Assembly (NCBI RefSeq): GCF_030453725.1
Contig: NZ_JAKDJU010000038.1
Coordinates: 1 to 21,467, forward strand
Source of the DNA: Brevibacterium picturae
Lineage (GTDB): Bacteria > Actinomycetota > Actinomycetes > Actinomycetales > Brevibacteriaceae
Direction: 5' to 3'
DNA: 21,467 nucleotides
Shown: positions 13,041-21,074 of the stretch, one piece after another
Position numbering within the stretch: the stretch's first letter is position 1
Layout: every line of letters starts with the position of its first letter
Position numbers and translations under genes: made by a program
Notes under the pieces: generated by a model
Database searches by the model: none
What the model saw: only the letters and a program-made list of their open reading frames with translations
Told to the model about the DNA's origin: nothing

Positions 13041-14363
13041 ATGACCCAGTCATTCGAAACCCGTCAGATCCATGCCGGTCAGACGCCTGACCCGACCACC
13101 GGTTCCAGGGCGCTGCCCATCCACCAGACCACCTCATTCGTCTTCGACAGCAATGAGACGGCGGCGAACCGCTTCGCCCTCAGCGAGCTCGGCCCCATCT
13201 ACACCCGCATCACCAACCCGACCACCGAGGTCGTCGAGAACCGCATCGCCGATCTCGAAGGCGGAGTCCACGCCGTGCTCACCGCATCGGGACAGTCGGC
13301 AGCACTGCTGGCGATCACGAACATCGCCGAAGCCGGTGACCACATCGTGGCCAGCTCCAGCCTCTACGGCGGCACCTACAACCTGCTGCATGTCACCCTG
13401 CGCAAGCTGGGCATCGACACCACCTTCGTCGACGTCGACGACCTCGACGCCTGGAAGTCCGCCACCCAGGACAACACGAAGCTCTTCTTCGCCGAGGTCG
13501 TGTCCAACCCCCGCTCCGACGTCCTCGACATCGCCGCTGTGGCCGACATCGCCCACCAGGCAGGTGTTCCGCTGTTCACCGACAACACGCTGGCCACCCC
13601 CTACCTGGTCCGTCCGATCGAGCACGGCGCCGACGTCGTCCTCCACTCGGCCACGAAGTACCTTGGTGGCCACGGGACCTCGATCGCCGGTGTCGTCGTC
13701 GACAGCGGAAACTTCGACTACGGCACGCAGCCGGAGAAGTTCCCCGGTTTCAACACCCCCGACGAGTCCTACAACGGCCTGGTCTACGCCCGCGACCTCG
13801 GCGCAGATTCGCCGTTCGGGGCCAACGTCTCCTTCGGACTCAAGGCCCGTGTGCAGGGTCTGCGCGACCTCGGACCGGCAGCCAGTCCTTTCAACGCCTT
13901 CCTCATCGCCCAGGGACTCGAGACCCTGAGCCTGCGCATCGACCGCCATGTCGACAACGCGAACAAGGTTGCCGCCTACCTCGAAAACCACGAGCAGGTC
14001 AGCCGAGTCGCCTTCGCCGGACTCGAGTCCAGCCCTTGGCACGACAAGGCCGAGAAGTACCTGCCCAATGGTGTCGGCTCGGTTCTGGCCTTCGACATCG
14101 CCGGTGGCTTCGATGCCGCTGTGGCCTTCGTCGATGCGCTCGAACTCCACTCACACGTGGCCAACATCGGTGACGTCCGGTCCCTGGTCATCCACCCGGC
14201 GTCGACGACACATTCGCAGCTGGACGAAGAGGCACAGGTCGCCGCCGGTGTGAACCCGGCACTCGTGCGTCTGTCCGTGGGCCTCGAAGGCATCGACGAC
14301 ATCATCGCCGACATCGACAAGGGCTTCGCCGCTGCCGCAGCGAACGCGTCGGCCGCCGCCTGA
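13041..14363 (+). CDS. metY: O-acetylhomoserine sulfhydrylase (PLP enzyme)
   Basis: A 440-residue Cys/Met-metabolism PLP-dependent enzyme that joins O-acetylhomoserine and sulfide to give homocysteine. Hallmarks in order are IHAGQTPDPTTGSRALPIHQTTSF near the start, IYTRITNPT (53-61) for PLP phosphate binding in the dimer, SGQSAALLA, FTDNTLATPYL (Asp181 for the pyridine nitrogen) and HSATKYLGGHG with PLP lysine Lys206. The length, about 430-440, fits MetY rather than the shorter MetB/MetZ at about 390. The start ATG 13041 follows AAGGAG at optimal distance. metX begins one base after the stop, so substrate maker and user are in one operon. The upstream region has repeats and a GTGA-CA-TCAC element (12974-12983), but no SAM riboswitch that I can recognise. 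Confidence 0.95.
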   Translation: MTQSFETRQIHAGQTPDPTTGSRALPIHQTTSFVFDSNETAANRFALSELGPIYTRITNPTTEVVENRIADLEGGVHAVLTASGQSAALLAITNIAEAGDHIVASSSLYGGTYNLLHVTLRKLGIDTTFVDVDDLDAWKSATQDNTKLFFAEVVSNPRSDVLDIAAVADIAHQAGVPLFTDNTLATPYLVRPIEHGADVVLHSATKYLGGHGTSIAGVVVDSGNFDYGTQPEKFPGFNTPDESYNGLVYARDLGADSPFGANVSFGLKARVQGLRDLGPAASPFNAFLIAQGLETLSLRIDRHVDNANKVAAYLENHEQVSRVAFAGLESSPWHDKAEKYLPNGVGSVLAFDIAGGFDAAVAFVDALELHSHVANIGDVRSLVIHPASTTHSQLDEEAQVAAGVNPALVRLSVGLEGIDDIIADIDKGFAAAAANASAAA

Positions 14364-14364
14364 C

Positions 14365-15399
14365 ATGCCAACCCAGAGCACATCCGTCGAGCGAATTCTG
14401 GGCTTCGTCACAGAATCCGGACACACGTTCGGAACTGTCGAGGTCGCCTACGAAACCTTCGGCACACTCAATGCGGACCGCAGTAACGCGGTCCTGATCG
14501 AACACGCCCTGACCGGCGACACCCACGTCACCGAATGGTGGGCAGGAGTCGTCGGTCCGGGCGAGGCGATCGACACGAACGAATATTTCGTGGTGTGTGC
14601 GAATTCGCTCGGCGGGTGCTCGGGAACCACCGGGCCCCAGTCGGTCTACGACGACGGTCTGCCCTACGGGTCCAGGTTTCCCGCGGTCACGATCCGCGAT
14701 ATGGCCCGCCTGGAACACAATCTCACTCAGATACTCGGCATCGACTCATGGCACGCCGTCATCGGCGGGTCGATGGGTGGGGCCAGAGCTCTCGAATTCG
14801 CTCTCCTCGATAAGCGCAAGGTGAACAAGTGCGCGATCATCGCCGCACCGGCCTTCTGCGAAGCCGATCAGATCGCCTGGGCGATGATGCAGGAACGCGC
14901 CATCGAACTCGATGCCGACTACTACGCAGGTGACTACACCGCCGTCGGCCGGTTCCCCGCCCAGGGGCTGGGACTGGCACGCCAGATCGCTCACCTGACC
15001 TACCGCAACGATGCGGACCTCAACCACCGGTTCTCCCGGCGACGCCGATCGCCCGACTACTACGAGGTCACCTCGTATCTCGACCACCAGGCGAAGAAGC
15101 TCACCGCCCGGTTCGACCCGCACAGCTACGTCGTGCTCTCCCGCGCGCTGCGCGACCACGACGTGCGCATCGGCCGATCACACGATCTGGCCACCTCGTT
15201 GGCCGAAAGCTGCACCGACAACCTCGTCGTCTCGGTTTCCTCGGATCGCCTGTTCCCACCCGCTCAGGTCGAACTGCTCGCGCAGAACCTGCCTGGAGCG
15301 GTGAACCACCACGTCATCGAATCCGCCGTCGGCCATGACGGCTTCCTCACCGAGACCGCTGCGATCTCGTCGGCTCTGAGGGACTTCCTCAGCGCCTGA
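14365..15399 (+). CDS. metX: Homoserine O-acetyltransferase
   Basis: A 344-residue alpha/beta-hydrolase-fold enzyme that acetylates L-homoserine from acetyl-CoA, giving the substrate of MetY. Markers are VAYETFGTLNADRSNAVLIEHALTGDTH, the substrate-binding NSLGGCSGTTGPQS (80-93), the nucleophile elbow GGSMGG (134-139, Ser136), SSDRLFPPAQ (Asp294) and GHDGFL (His324), giving the Ser-Asp-His triad. The active-site neighbourhood matches acetyl- rather than succinyl-transferases. Slightly shorter than the usual 360-380 residues because the N-terminus is compact. ATG 14365 starts one base after the metY stop, so the ribosome probably reinitiates. The TetR gene faces it with about 220 bases between. 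Confidence 0.95.
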   Translation: MPTQSTSVERILGFVTESGHTFGTVEVAYETFGTLNADRSNAVLIEHALTGDTHVTEWWAGVVGPGEAIDTNEYFVVCANSLGGCSGTTGPQSVYDDGLPYGSRFPAVTIRDMARLEHNLTQILGIDSWHAVIGGSMGGARALEFALLDKRKVNKCAIIAAPAFCEADQIAWAMMQERAIELDADYYAGDYTAVGRFPAQGLGLARQIAHLTYRNDADLNHRFSRRRRSPDYYEVTSYLDHQAKKLTARFDPHSYVVLSRALRDHDVRIGRSHDLATSLAESCTDNLVVSVSSDRLFPPAQVELLAQNLPGAVNHHVIESAVGHDGFLTETAAISSALRDFLSA

Positions 15400-15450
15400 C
15401 CAGTGTCAGCTTCGTCGGCGGTTCGGGTTCTTTGGACCTGCTTCATGGTC

Positions 15451-15469
15451 GTGAGCGTTGGTCGTTCAC
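15451..15469 (+). terminator. Weak hairpin after metX
   Basis: GTGAGCG (15451-15457) pairs with CGTTCAC (15463-15469, one G-U pair) around TTGGT, 52 bases after the metX stop. There is no T tract. The rest of the 15400-15622 gap shows no supported gene. Confidence 0.3.
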
Positions 15470-15622
15470 CTGGTCTGTCTCTGGACAGTCACGGTGCTTC
15501 GAGGGCCATGTCCCCTTTGCGGTGTGACCGGTTTCTGCAGCTCGGGGAATGCAGTGCTCGTCGACGACCGCTTGGACTCGGGAAAGGGCGCAGACGTCCC
15601 ATGGCCCGGTGTGTGCGAATTG

Positions 15623-16429
15623 CTATTGGGACGTTGGCTGCACAAGTCCAGCAACGACACGATGCAGGCCGTCACGGAAGCAGGCGTCCACGTCGTATCC
15701 GTCGGAGAGAGACTGGTGTGTGAGGTCAGCGAGCCAGTGATGGCGCTGCGTGAGACCCCGACGGTCGAGTCGGTTGACCTCTTCCGACCACCACGCGCGC
15801 AAACTCGTGTCTGAGTGCACGATTTCCTGCTGCTCGGCGTGCAGCAGGAGTGCCATGCCCTGGACGTACGCACTGATTGCGAGATATCGGTCGAGAGCAA
15901 TGTTGCTGTCAACGCCTGCCTCCCTGATTGCTTCGATGCCGACACGCGCGGAATCCAGGGTGGCCGGTACCAAGGGTGGGCGAGTCCTCGCCATTACGGT
16001 CACAAGCCAGGGATGAGACCCATACTTCTCCCACTCGTGTTCGGCCAGACGAATGAGCGTATCGATGGGATCTCCGATTCTTGTCGAAGGTGCGGGCGGT
16101 GACGAAAGGATGTGTTGCACCATCGCGTCGACGAGCCGATCTCGACTGCCGAAGCTACGCTCGAGCGCTGTCAGTGCCATTCCGGCCTGGGACGCTACTG
16201 ATCGGAGCGTCACGGTGTCGATTCCCTGTGCATCTGCCATAGCGATGGCTGTCTGAAGCGTTGTCACCGACTGCTTTTCGACCATTCCGCTTTGAACAGG
16301 TCTGCTCAGTCGCCCCTGATCACGGCGACGCCGATACGCGCGACCTTGGCAAGAGCGGGAGCAATATTGCCGGGGGCGTCCGGTCCGGCGCGTCTCGTGC
16401 CACCGCAACCCGCACTCCATGCATTCCAT
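15623..16429 (-). CDS. TetR-family regulator with N-terminal zinc-finger-like segment
   Basis: A 268-residue DNA-binding regulator. The TetR helix-turn-helix is at about residues 75-104 (LRSVASQAGMALTALERSFGSRDRLVDAMV), after VTTLQTAIAMADAQGIDTVT. The C-terminal helical domain resembles the drug-binding TetR_C class, with DSNIALDRYLAISAYVQGMALLL. Unusually, the N-terminus carries C3-x2-C6 and C23-x3-C27 with GRPRQYCSRSCQGRAYRRRR, a treble-clef-like knuckle followed by a basic patch that could add DNA contacts. ATG 16429 has AGAGG about seven bases upstream on the minus strand. It is divergent from the GNAT gene, so that gene and itself are the likely targets. The ligand is unknown. Confidence 0.85.
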   Translation of the reverse strand: MECMECGLRWHETRRTGRPRQYCSRSCQGRAYRRRRDQGRLSRPVQSGMVEKQSVTTLQTAIAMADAQGIDTVTLRSVASQAGMALTALERSFGSRDRLVDAMVQHILSSPPAPSTRIGDPIDTLIRLAEHEWEKYGSHPWLVTVMARTRPPLVPATLDSARVGIEAIREAGVDSNIALDRYLAISAYVQGMALLLHAEQQEIVHSDTSLRAWWSEEVNRLDRRGLTQRHHWLADLTHQSLSDGYDVDACFRDGLHRVVAGLVQPTSQ

Positions 16430-16438
16430 TGCTGCCTC

Positions 16439-16465
16439 TTTCGTCTCAGAAATGGTGTGACGAAA
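16439..16465. promoter_or_regulatory. Candidate TetR operator between tetR-type and GNAT genes
   Basis: TTTCGTC (16439-16445) and GACGAAA (16459-16465) form an exact inverted repeat with centres 20 bases apart, two helical turns. It lies just upstream of the regulator start and next to TACTGT (16467-16472), a possible -10 for the GNAT gene. Confidence 0.5.
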
Positions 16466-16532
16466 CTACTGTACGCGGGTTGCCGCGAGCATGGAGTCTG
16501 GTGAAACCGGAACCCCGAACAAGGAGCTGCAC

Positions 16533-17132
16533 ATGGCTGCGACCGAGCTATCCACCCGTACAGCGCATCGTGCTGAACTCAACACTGTCATCGATCTCTG
16601 TCTCGCGGCGTTTGCCGACGAGGCAGTGACTGCCTGGGTCATCCCCGAGCCGACGGAGAGGCACTATCACATGCGTGAGATGTTCGGGGAATCTCTGGAC
16701 GTTGCGGTCAGCAATCAGAACCTGATCCTCGCGATCGATGTCGACGGTGAGCCGCTGGCAGCGTCGATCTGGCTCCCGCACATGGCAACGAGCGAGACGC
16801 CCGAACCGCATCAGTCAGAAGTTGCCGATGATCCTGCAACCCGCCGTATGATTGCGGCCGAAGCTGCTACTCAGCTTCGACGCCCGACTTCACCTCATCT
16901 CTATCTCGCATCCATGGCGACATTGCCGGACCACCGCGGCCGAGGAGCGGGAGCCGCTATGCTCGCCGCAGGCATGGAGCGAGCCCAAGCACTTTCCCTG
17001 CCGATCTACTTGGAAGCCTCTACATCCGACAACCGTCGACTCTACGAACGGGGCGGGTTCCGAGATCTCGGCGACTCGATCCAGCTCCCCGACGGTGGTC
17101 CGATTCTGCAGCCGATGTGGCGTGATGTCTGA
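16533..17132 (+). CDS. GNAT-family N-acetyltransferase
   Basis: A 199-residue acetyl-CoA-dependent acetyltransferase of unknown substrate. The acetyl-CoA pyrophosphate loop is LYLASMATLPDHRGRGAGAAML (motif A, RGRGAG at 135-140), followed by motif B IYLEASTSDNRRLYERGGFRDLG (158-180). The N-terminal half contains FADEAVTAWVIPEPTERH and a Trp-Leu-Pro segment, typical of the small-molecule-modifying GNATs often placed beside TetR regulators. ATG 16533 is chosen because AAGGAG lies just upstream; the longer frame from 16491 has no such site. Its divergent position with the TetR gene suggests repression relieved by a small ligand, perhaps the enzyme's own substrate (inference). Confidence 0.88.
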   Translation: MAATELSTRTAHRAELNTVIDLCLAAFADEAVTAWVIPEPTERHYHMREMFGESLDVAVSNQNLILAIDVDGEPLAASIWLPHMATSETPEPHQSEVADDPATRRMIAAEAATQLRRPTSPHLYLASMATLPDHRGRGAGAAMLAAGMERAQALSLPIYLEASTSDNRRLYERGGFRDLGDSIQLPDGGPILQPMWRDV

Positions 17133-17292
17133 TTTCAAACGTATTCGAGCAACGTATCCAGCATCATCACCGGTCGAAACTGCCGGAGTTGCAACGTTCG
17201 TCGGCTTCAGGAGCTGTACGTTGGACACGAGACCGCGGTCATCCCCAGCGACTATTGGACTGGCCAGAGACTAATCCGACCTACTTTCGTCG

Positions 17293-17332
17293 TTGTCCAG
17301 GTGCACAGGATGCTCGTATCATTGCCAGCGTG
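17293..17332 (+). promoter_or_regulatory. Candidate leaderless promoter of the histidine kinase gene
   Basis: TTGTCC (17293-17298), an 18-base spacer and TATCAT (17317-17322) make a plausible promoter. GTG 17330 follows seven bases after the -10, with no Shine-Dalgarno. The rest of the 17133-17329 gap holds nothing else recognisable. Confidence 0.5.
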
Positions 17333-18538
17333 AGCGAACGTTGGACATTGTCGGCTGCGTGTCTGGCGGCTGTGGCTTCAGCACTCGTCGGCGGACTGCT
17401 TTTCGACGAGCTTGGGCCCGGCCAGGCTGTTTTGGGACTAGTGATCCAGGTGATCGCGACCGCCGTAGTTCTTCGATGGCGGGCGGCCGTGGTTCCCGCC
17501 TGGTGTTTGACTGTGGTGACCGCAACTCTGGCTTATGCGCCGATCGACTGGCAACGCGCATTTGAGTCACAGGTTACGGTCTGGGTTCCGATCATGGCGG
17601 CATACGCTGCCGCACGGCTGATCGGCAGGGCTCGAAACCGAACCGATGTCATCAGCGGTGGGATCGCGCTGTTGACGTGGTTGATCATCATGGTCAACGG
17701 CGGACCACCTGAGCTTCTGGCCAGTATGGGCGCGGCGGCTCCCTTGCTGGCGGGAATCAGCTTTGCGCTCTGGCAGCGGTTGCGCCTAGCACGTGAGGAC
17801 CGGTTGGCGCAGATGGCCAGAGAACGCGAGATGGCCGCACGGGAGCGGATCGCTGTGGAACGGTCCCGGATGGCCGCCGATCTGCACGATCTCGTGACTC
17901 ATGAGATGGTCCGAGTGGTGCTCCAAGCTCGCCGTTTGGGAGATGGAGGACACGGCCCCGACGTCGTAGACGCGGCTGACGAGATTGCCGAAACAGCATC
18001 ACAGGCGCTGTCGCAGATGCGGGACTTTCTGAGTGCTGTGAAAGAGGGCGAGGACCGGCGCACTCCCACTGAGGAGTCCACCGCCGAACATTTCGCGGAT
18101 GAGCTGGACGCTCTCATCGCCAAACAGCGGTCGACGGGCCAACAGGTGCACCTGAGCAATGAGGCGCCTGCGGACCTTCAACTCACCGAAACCGTATCGC
18201 GATGTTTCTTGCGAGCAGCGCAGGAGGGGCTGGTGAATGCGGCGAAACATGCCTCCGGTGTCGAGGCCAGCGTCACCTTCTACGAACACGAGAACGGCCA
18301 CGTGCTTCTCCTATCGAATCCAGTCCCGGTTTTCGCGGACAACGATGAACTGGCCGGGTCCGGATCAGGCACCGGGCTCCGCGGAATAGCGAGCCGGGTG
18401 CGGCTATTGGGCGGCACAATGACTGCGCGCGAGCTGGACGGGCAGTTCTGTCTGCGGGTTGAGTTCCCCGCAGCAGAAACGTCGGTCGAGGGCCCGAAGC
18501 TCTCCGTGGCCACGGTATCGAAGAGTTTGACACCGTGA
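17330..18538 (+). CDS. Membrane sensor histidine kinase (NarL-type partner)
   Basis: A 402-residue histidine kinase of the HisKA_3 class. About six hydrophobic segments (roughly 7-25, 33-49, 52-70, 82-97, 108-122, 130-147) with very short loops make an intramembrane-type sensor without an extracellular domain. A charged helix (150-180) leads to the phosphorylation box RSRMAADLHDLVTHEM (His186). The ATPase part has AAQEGLVNAAKHA (N box) and GSGTGLRGIASRVRLLGG (G box). The start is placed at GTG 17330 because of the leaderless promoter; the frame is open further upstream but that part is charged and not membrane-like. The stop overlaps the response regulator start (GTGA). Sensing of cell-envelope stress or a peptide is inferred from the ABC neighbours. 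Confidence 0.88.
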   Translation: MSERWTLSAACLAAVASALVGGLLFDELGPGQAVLGLVIQVIATAVVLRWRAAVVPAWCLTVVTATLAYAPIDWQRAFESQVTVWVPIMAAYAAARLIGRARNRTDVISGGIALLTWLIIMVNGGPPELLASMGAAAPLLAGISFALWQRLRLAREDRLAQMAREREMAARERIAVERSRMAADLHDLVTHEMVRVVLQARRLGDGGHGPDVVDAADEIAETASQALSQMRDFLSAVKEGEDRRTPTEESTAEHFADELDALIAKQRSTGQQVHLSNEAPADLQLTETVSRCFLRAAQEGLVNAAKHASGVEASVTFYEHENGHVLLLSNPVPVFADNDELAGSGSGTGLRGIASRVRLLGGTMTARELDGQFCLRVEFPAAETSVEGPKLSVATVSKSLTP

Positions 18539-19173
18539 GCGTCCTGAGAGTGCTGATCGCAGATGATGACCCACTCGTCTGCGCATACCTGAGTTCGCAG
18601 CTGTCCGCTGTTGACGGTATCGAGGTGACAGGAGTCGCCGGCGATGGTGCAGAGGCCGTCGAAATGGCAATTCGCACTGGTCCAGATGTCGTGTTGATGG
18701 ACATTCGAATGCCTGGTCTCGACGGCATCCAAGCCACAGAAGAGTTGACCCGCGGCGACGAGGGTCCTGCTGTGCTGCTGATGACGACGGTCGACTCGGA
18801 TCATGCTGTTGTCGCTGGACTCAGTGCCGGCGCCAGTGGATACGCGCTCAAGACCTCGCCGACAACGACGATCGTCGACGCGCTTCGAACTGCGGCGGCC
18901 GGTGTTGATGTGCTGTCTCCTGAAGCAACCAGACGACTGTTGAGGCTGGCAACCCAAAATCAGGTAGCTGAAGAGGATCCGAGAATCACCGCGCTGGCGG
19001 GCAGGGAGAGGGAAGTACTCAGACTTGTCGGCGAGGGCAGGACGAACTCCGACATCGCCCGGACCCTGTACTTGGCGGAGAGCACCGTCAAAGGACACGT
19101 CTCGAGGCTGATGGACACCCTTGACTGCGACAACCGCACCAAGCTTGCGCTGATGGCACCACGGGAATCGTAA
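18535..19173 (+). CDS. NarL/FixJ-family response regulator
   Basis: A 212-residue two-domain regulator. The receiver domain has the acidic pair Asp10-Asp11, phospho-acceptor Asp56 in VVLMDIRMPGLDG, Thr84 and Lys106 in GYALKTS. The LuxR-type helix-turn-helix is at 151-206 (ITALAGREREVLRLVGEGRTNSDIARTLYLAESTVKGHVSRLM). GTG 18535 overlaps the kinase stop by four bases, so the pair is co-translated and almost certainly cognate. Likely targets are the ABC genes that follow after a 129-base gap holding repeated TCGGACGGC sites. The C-terminus is slightly short, ending MAPRES. Confidence 0.93.
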   Translation: MSVLRVLIADDDPLVCAYLSSQLSAVDGIEVTGVAGDGAEAVEMAIRTGPDVVLMDIRMPGLDGIQATEELTRGDEGPAVLLMTTVDSDHAVVAGLSAGASGYALKTSPTTTIVDALRTAAAGVDVLSPEATRRLLRLATQNQVAEEDPRITALAGREREVLRLVGEGRTNSDIARTLYLAESTVKGHVSRLMDTLDCDNRTKLALMAPRES

Positions 19174-19190
19174 AATCTGATCGCCGTTGC

Positions 19191-19260
19191 TCGGACGGCA
19201 GCGGCGGACCTTCGGACGGCGGTCACATCGTATCCTTTCGTGCCGTCGACAATGTCCGAA
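19191..19260. promoter_or_regulatory. Candidate response-regulator sites and promoter before the ABC genes
   Basis: TCGGACGGC occurs at 19191-19199 and 19212-19220, exactly 21 bases (two turns) apart. An inverted partner, GTCCGAA, lies at 19254-19260, complementary to TTCGGAC at 19211-19217. TATCCT (19231-19236) is a possible -10, which would put the second direct repeat over the -35. This arrangement suits a dimeric LuxR-type activator. Confidence 0.45.
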
Positions 19261-19286
19261 AGCACCTTGTCGTTGCGTCCCACCCC

Positions 19287-19299
19287 GACCAGGCTGGTC
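19287..19299. repeat. Short inverted repeat before the ABC ATPase start
   Basis: GACCAG-G-CTGGTC ends three bases before ATG 19303. In RNA it would have almost no loop, so a DNA-binding site is more likely than a hairpin, if it matters at all. Confidence 0.35.
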
Positions 19300-19302
19300 A
19301 CC

Positions 19303-20001
19303 ATGATCGAAATCAAAAACGTCACGAAATCCTATCGACGGCGCACAGTCCTCGACCAAGTATCGTTGACTGCGCGCCCCGGCGAGGTGACAGGGTTCGT
19401 GGGACCGAACGGAGCAGGAAAGTCCACCGCGTTGCGGACGATTCTCGGATTGTCCCGTCCGAACTCCGGGACAGCGACCATACTTGGGAAACCCTATGCT
19501 GGACTCGACCATCCCGCTCGTCGTGTCGGAGCGATGCTCGACCCCGAGGCATTGCCTGGGTACCTGCGCGGCATTGATCTCCTGCGCTGGTACGCTGCCG
19601 CAGCAGGCATTGACAGTGCGCGGATCGGGCAGATGCTGGAACGTGTGGAGCTTGCCGACGACGCCCGCAAGCGGATCAATTCATACTCTTTCGGTATGCG
19701 CCAGCGAATCGGACTAGCTGTCGCACTGCTCGGTGATGCCGAGATTGTGATTCTGGATGAACCCACCAACGGACTCGACCCAGCGGGAATCCGCTGGTTG
19801 CGGGAGCTGCTGCACCAGCTCGCCGAACACGGCAGGACCGTGCTGTTGTCCAGTCATCTGCTTTCGGAGGTTCAGCTGTTGGCTGACCATATCGTCGTGA
19901 TCAGCAGAGGTTCGGTCGTCGCCGACGGTACCCTCAGTGATTTGGCCGGTGAAGATGATCTTGAGTCAGTCTTCTTCAACCTGACAGGGGATGAACGATG
20001 A
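19303..20001 (+). CDS. ABC transporter ATP-binding protein
   Basis: A 232-residue ATPase of the drug/bacteriocin-export (BcrA/NatA-like) subgroup. Motifs in order are Walker A GPNGAGKST (34-42), a Q-loop region ending RRVGAMLDPEALPGYLRG, signature YSFGMRQRIGLAVALLGD, Walker B EIVILDEPTNGLDPAGIR and switch His in TVLLSSHLLSEVQ. It hydrolyses ATP to power the permease encoded next. ATG 19303 gives the family-typical MIEIKNVTKSY. Upstream ATG 19252 and GTG 19240 are possible but add non-conserved residues; none of the three has a strong Shine-Dalgarno. The permease start overlaps its stop (ATGA), so both are made together. Its place behind a kinase/regulator pair suggests induced export or self-protection. 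Confidence 0.92.
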   Translation: MIEIKNVTKSYRRRTVLDQVSLTARPGEVTGFVGPNGAGKSTALRTILGLSRPNSGTATILGKPYAGLDHPARRVGAMLDPEALPGYLRGIDLLRWYAAAAGIDSARIGQMLERVELADDARKRINSYSFGMRQRIGLAVALLGDAEIVILDEPTNGLDPAGIRWLRELLHQLAEHGRTVLLSSHLLSEVQLLADHIVVISRGSVVADGTLSDLAGEDDLESVFFNLTGDER

Positions 20002-20786
20002 TCGGCGAGCTGAGTCGTCTCACGTACGCCGAGCTCATCAAAGTGAGGTTGAGTCCCAGCCTGTGGATTCTGCTTCTCGTGACCATGCTCATCTCGGTGG
20101 GTCTCACAGGGCTGATCGCCGGGTTCGGCGGGGCGGAGTCCTTGGGAGACGTGCAATCGGGAGAGACGGGCAGTCGTTACGAGATCCTCTTCTTCGGCGC
20201 CACACTCGGAGTTTGGGCATTTGCTTTCTTCGGCGCTTCGTTCAGTGCCGGCGAATTCGTCAGTGGTGCAATCGGGTACACGTTCACGGCGACCCCACGA
20301 CGGACGAGAGTCCTGGTGGCGAAACTGGTCATCGTTCTTGGGATAGGCTCGATCGCAGGTCTTCTGGTCTCGCTGATCAACTTTGCCATCACCCAGGGTG
20401 TTCTCACGCTGAACGAGTACCCCACGTTATCGCTGAACGAACCTGAATTGCTGCGAGCGGTCCTCGTGTTCATTCCCGCTCAGATGGCAGTGTGGGGTGC
20501 TCTGTCATTGTTGCTGGGATTCCTGATCCGGCGCACCGCACCGACCGTGATCGTGCTCCTCCTGGGTTCATTCCTGCCCGTGGTCACGGCTCAGTTCCTG
20601 CCGACGGCCTGGGGCGAAACCGTACCAAGGTGGATGCCGGGTGCGGCGATCGAATCCTTGGCCGGCCTCTCGAGTCCGGGAAGCCCAGGGTTCCTGCCCG
20701 CCAGTGCTGCGACGGTCGCAGTGATCGGATGGCTGCTTCTGTTCGGAATGATCGGCGGGCTGTCAGTGAAGTATCGAGATGTGTGA
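19998..20786 (+). CDS. ABC transporter permease
   Basis: A 262-residue integral membrane protein with six predicted helices (about 22-42, 62-82, 106-131, 151-176, 181-199, 235-255). The amphipathic N-terminal helix LTYAELIKVRLSPSLW is typical of ABC-2-type exporter permeases. Between helices 2 and 3 is SAGEFVSGAIGYTFTATPRRTRVLVAKLV, the conserved coupling segment in which E...G...T.TPRR is seen in BcrB/NatB-like permeases. The substrate is unknown; antimicrobial peptides are a reasonable guess from the family. ATG 19998 overlaps the ATPase stop by four bases. No clear terminator is visible in the 174-base gap before the convergent small genes. Confidence 0.88.
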   Translation: MIGELSRLTYAELIKVRLSPSLWILLLVTMLISVGLTGLIAGFGGAESLGDVQSGETGSRYEILFFGATLGVWAFAFFGASFSAGEFVSGAIGYTFTATPRRTRVLVAKLVIVLGIGSIAGLLVSLINFAITQGVLTLNEYPTLSLNEPELLRAVLVFIPAQMAVWGALSLLLGFLIRRTAPTVIVLLLGSFLPVVTAQFLPTAWGETVPRWMPGAAIESLAGLSSPGSPGFLPASAATVAVIGWLLLFGMIGGLSVKYRDV

Positions 20787-20960
20787 CTCTCCACCATCAA
20801 ACAGTGGGAAATCGCGTGGAGATCGCACGATTCGTCCTATCTCTCAGCGAGCCGGCAGGTGTGCGCGACCGACGTGCAGTGTCTTCTCTTCGCGAGTGCC
20901 GTCACCCTCCTCGGGAATTGAACAGCCTCGGTTCCATGCACATGCAACAGGTCAGTCGTC

Positions 20961-21074
20961 CTATCGAATGTAGTAGATCACCAATCCGACGATTGCGACG
21001 AGGACTACGACCGCGAAGGGTCCGGCATCGAATGACCAGGGGCCGATTCCGATACTATTGTTCGCCAGGTTCAT
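20961..21074 (-). CDS. Very small membrane protein (37 residues)
   Basis: The peptide begins MNLANNSIGIGPWSFDAGPF and continues into one hydrophobic helix (AVVVLVAIVGLVIYYIR, about 21-37) ending in Arg. ATG 21074 follows AAGGGA on the minus strand at good distance, and it overlaps the stop of the preceding gene as ATGA, which supports real translation. A longer frame from 21248 is Arg/His-rich and looks like a shadow. The function is unknown; a single-helix accessory subunit of a membrane complex is a possibility. Confidence 0.6.
   Translation of the reverse strand: MNLANNSIGIGPWSFDAGPFAVVVLVAIVGLVIYYIR

Noticed and set aside
13134..14150. 338-residue minus-strand frame opposite metY
   Set aside because: It is a mirror frame of a certain gene in high-GC DNA, rich in V/G/D, and resembles no protein.
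15458..15814. 118-residue plus-strand frame opposite the TetR gene end
   Set aside because: It overlaps the conserved TetR coding region on the other strand, has no ribosome site and no recognisable motif.
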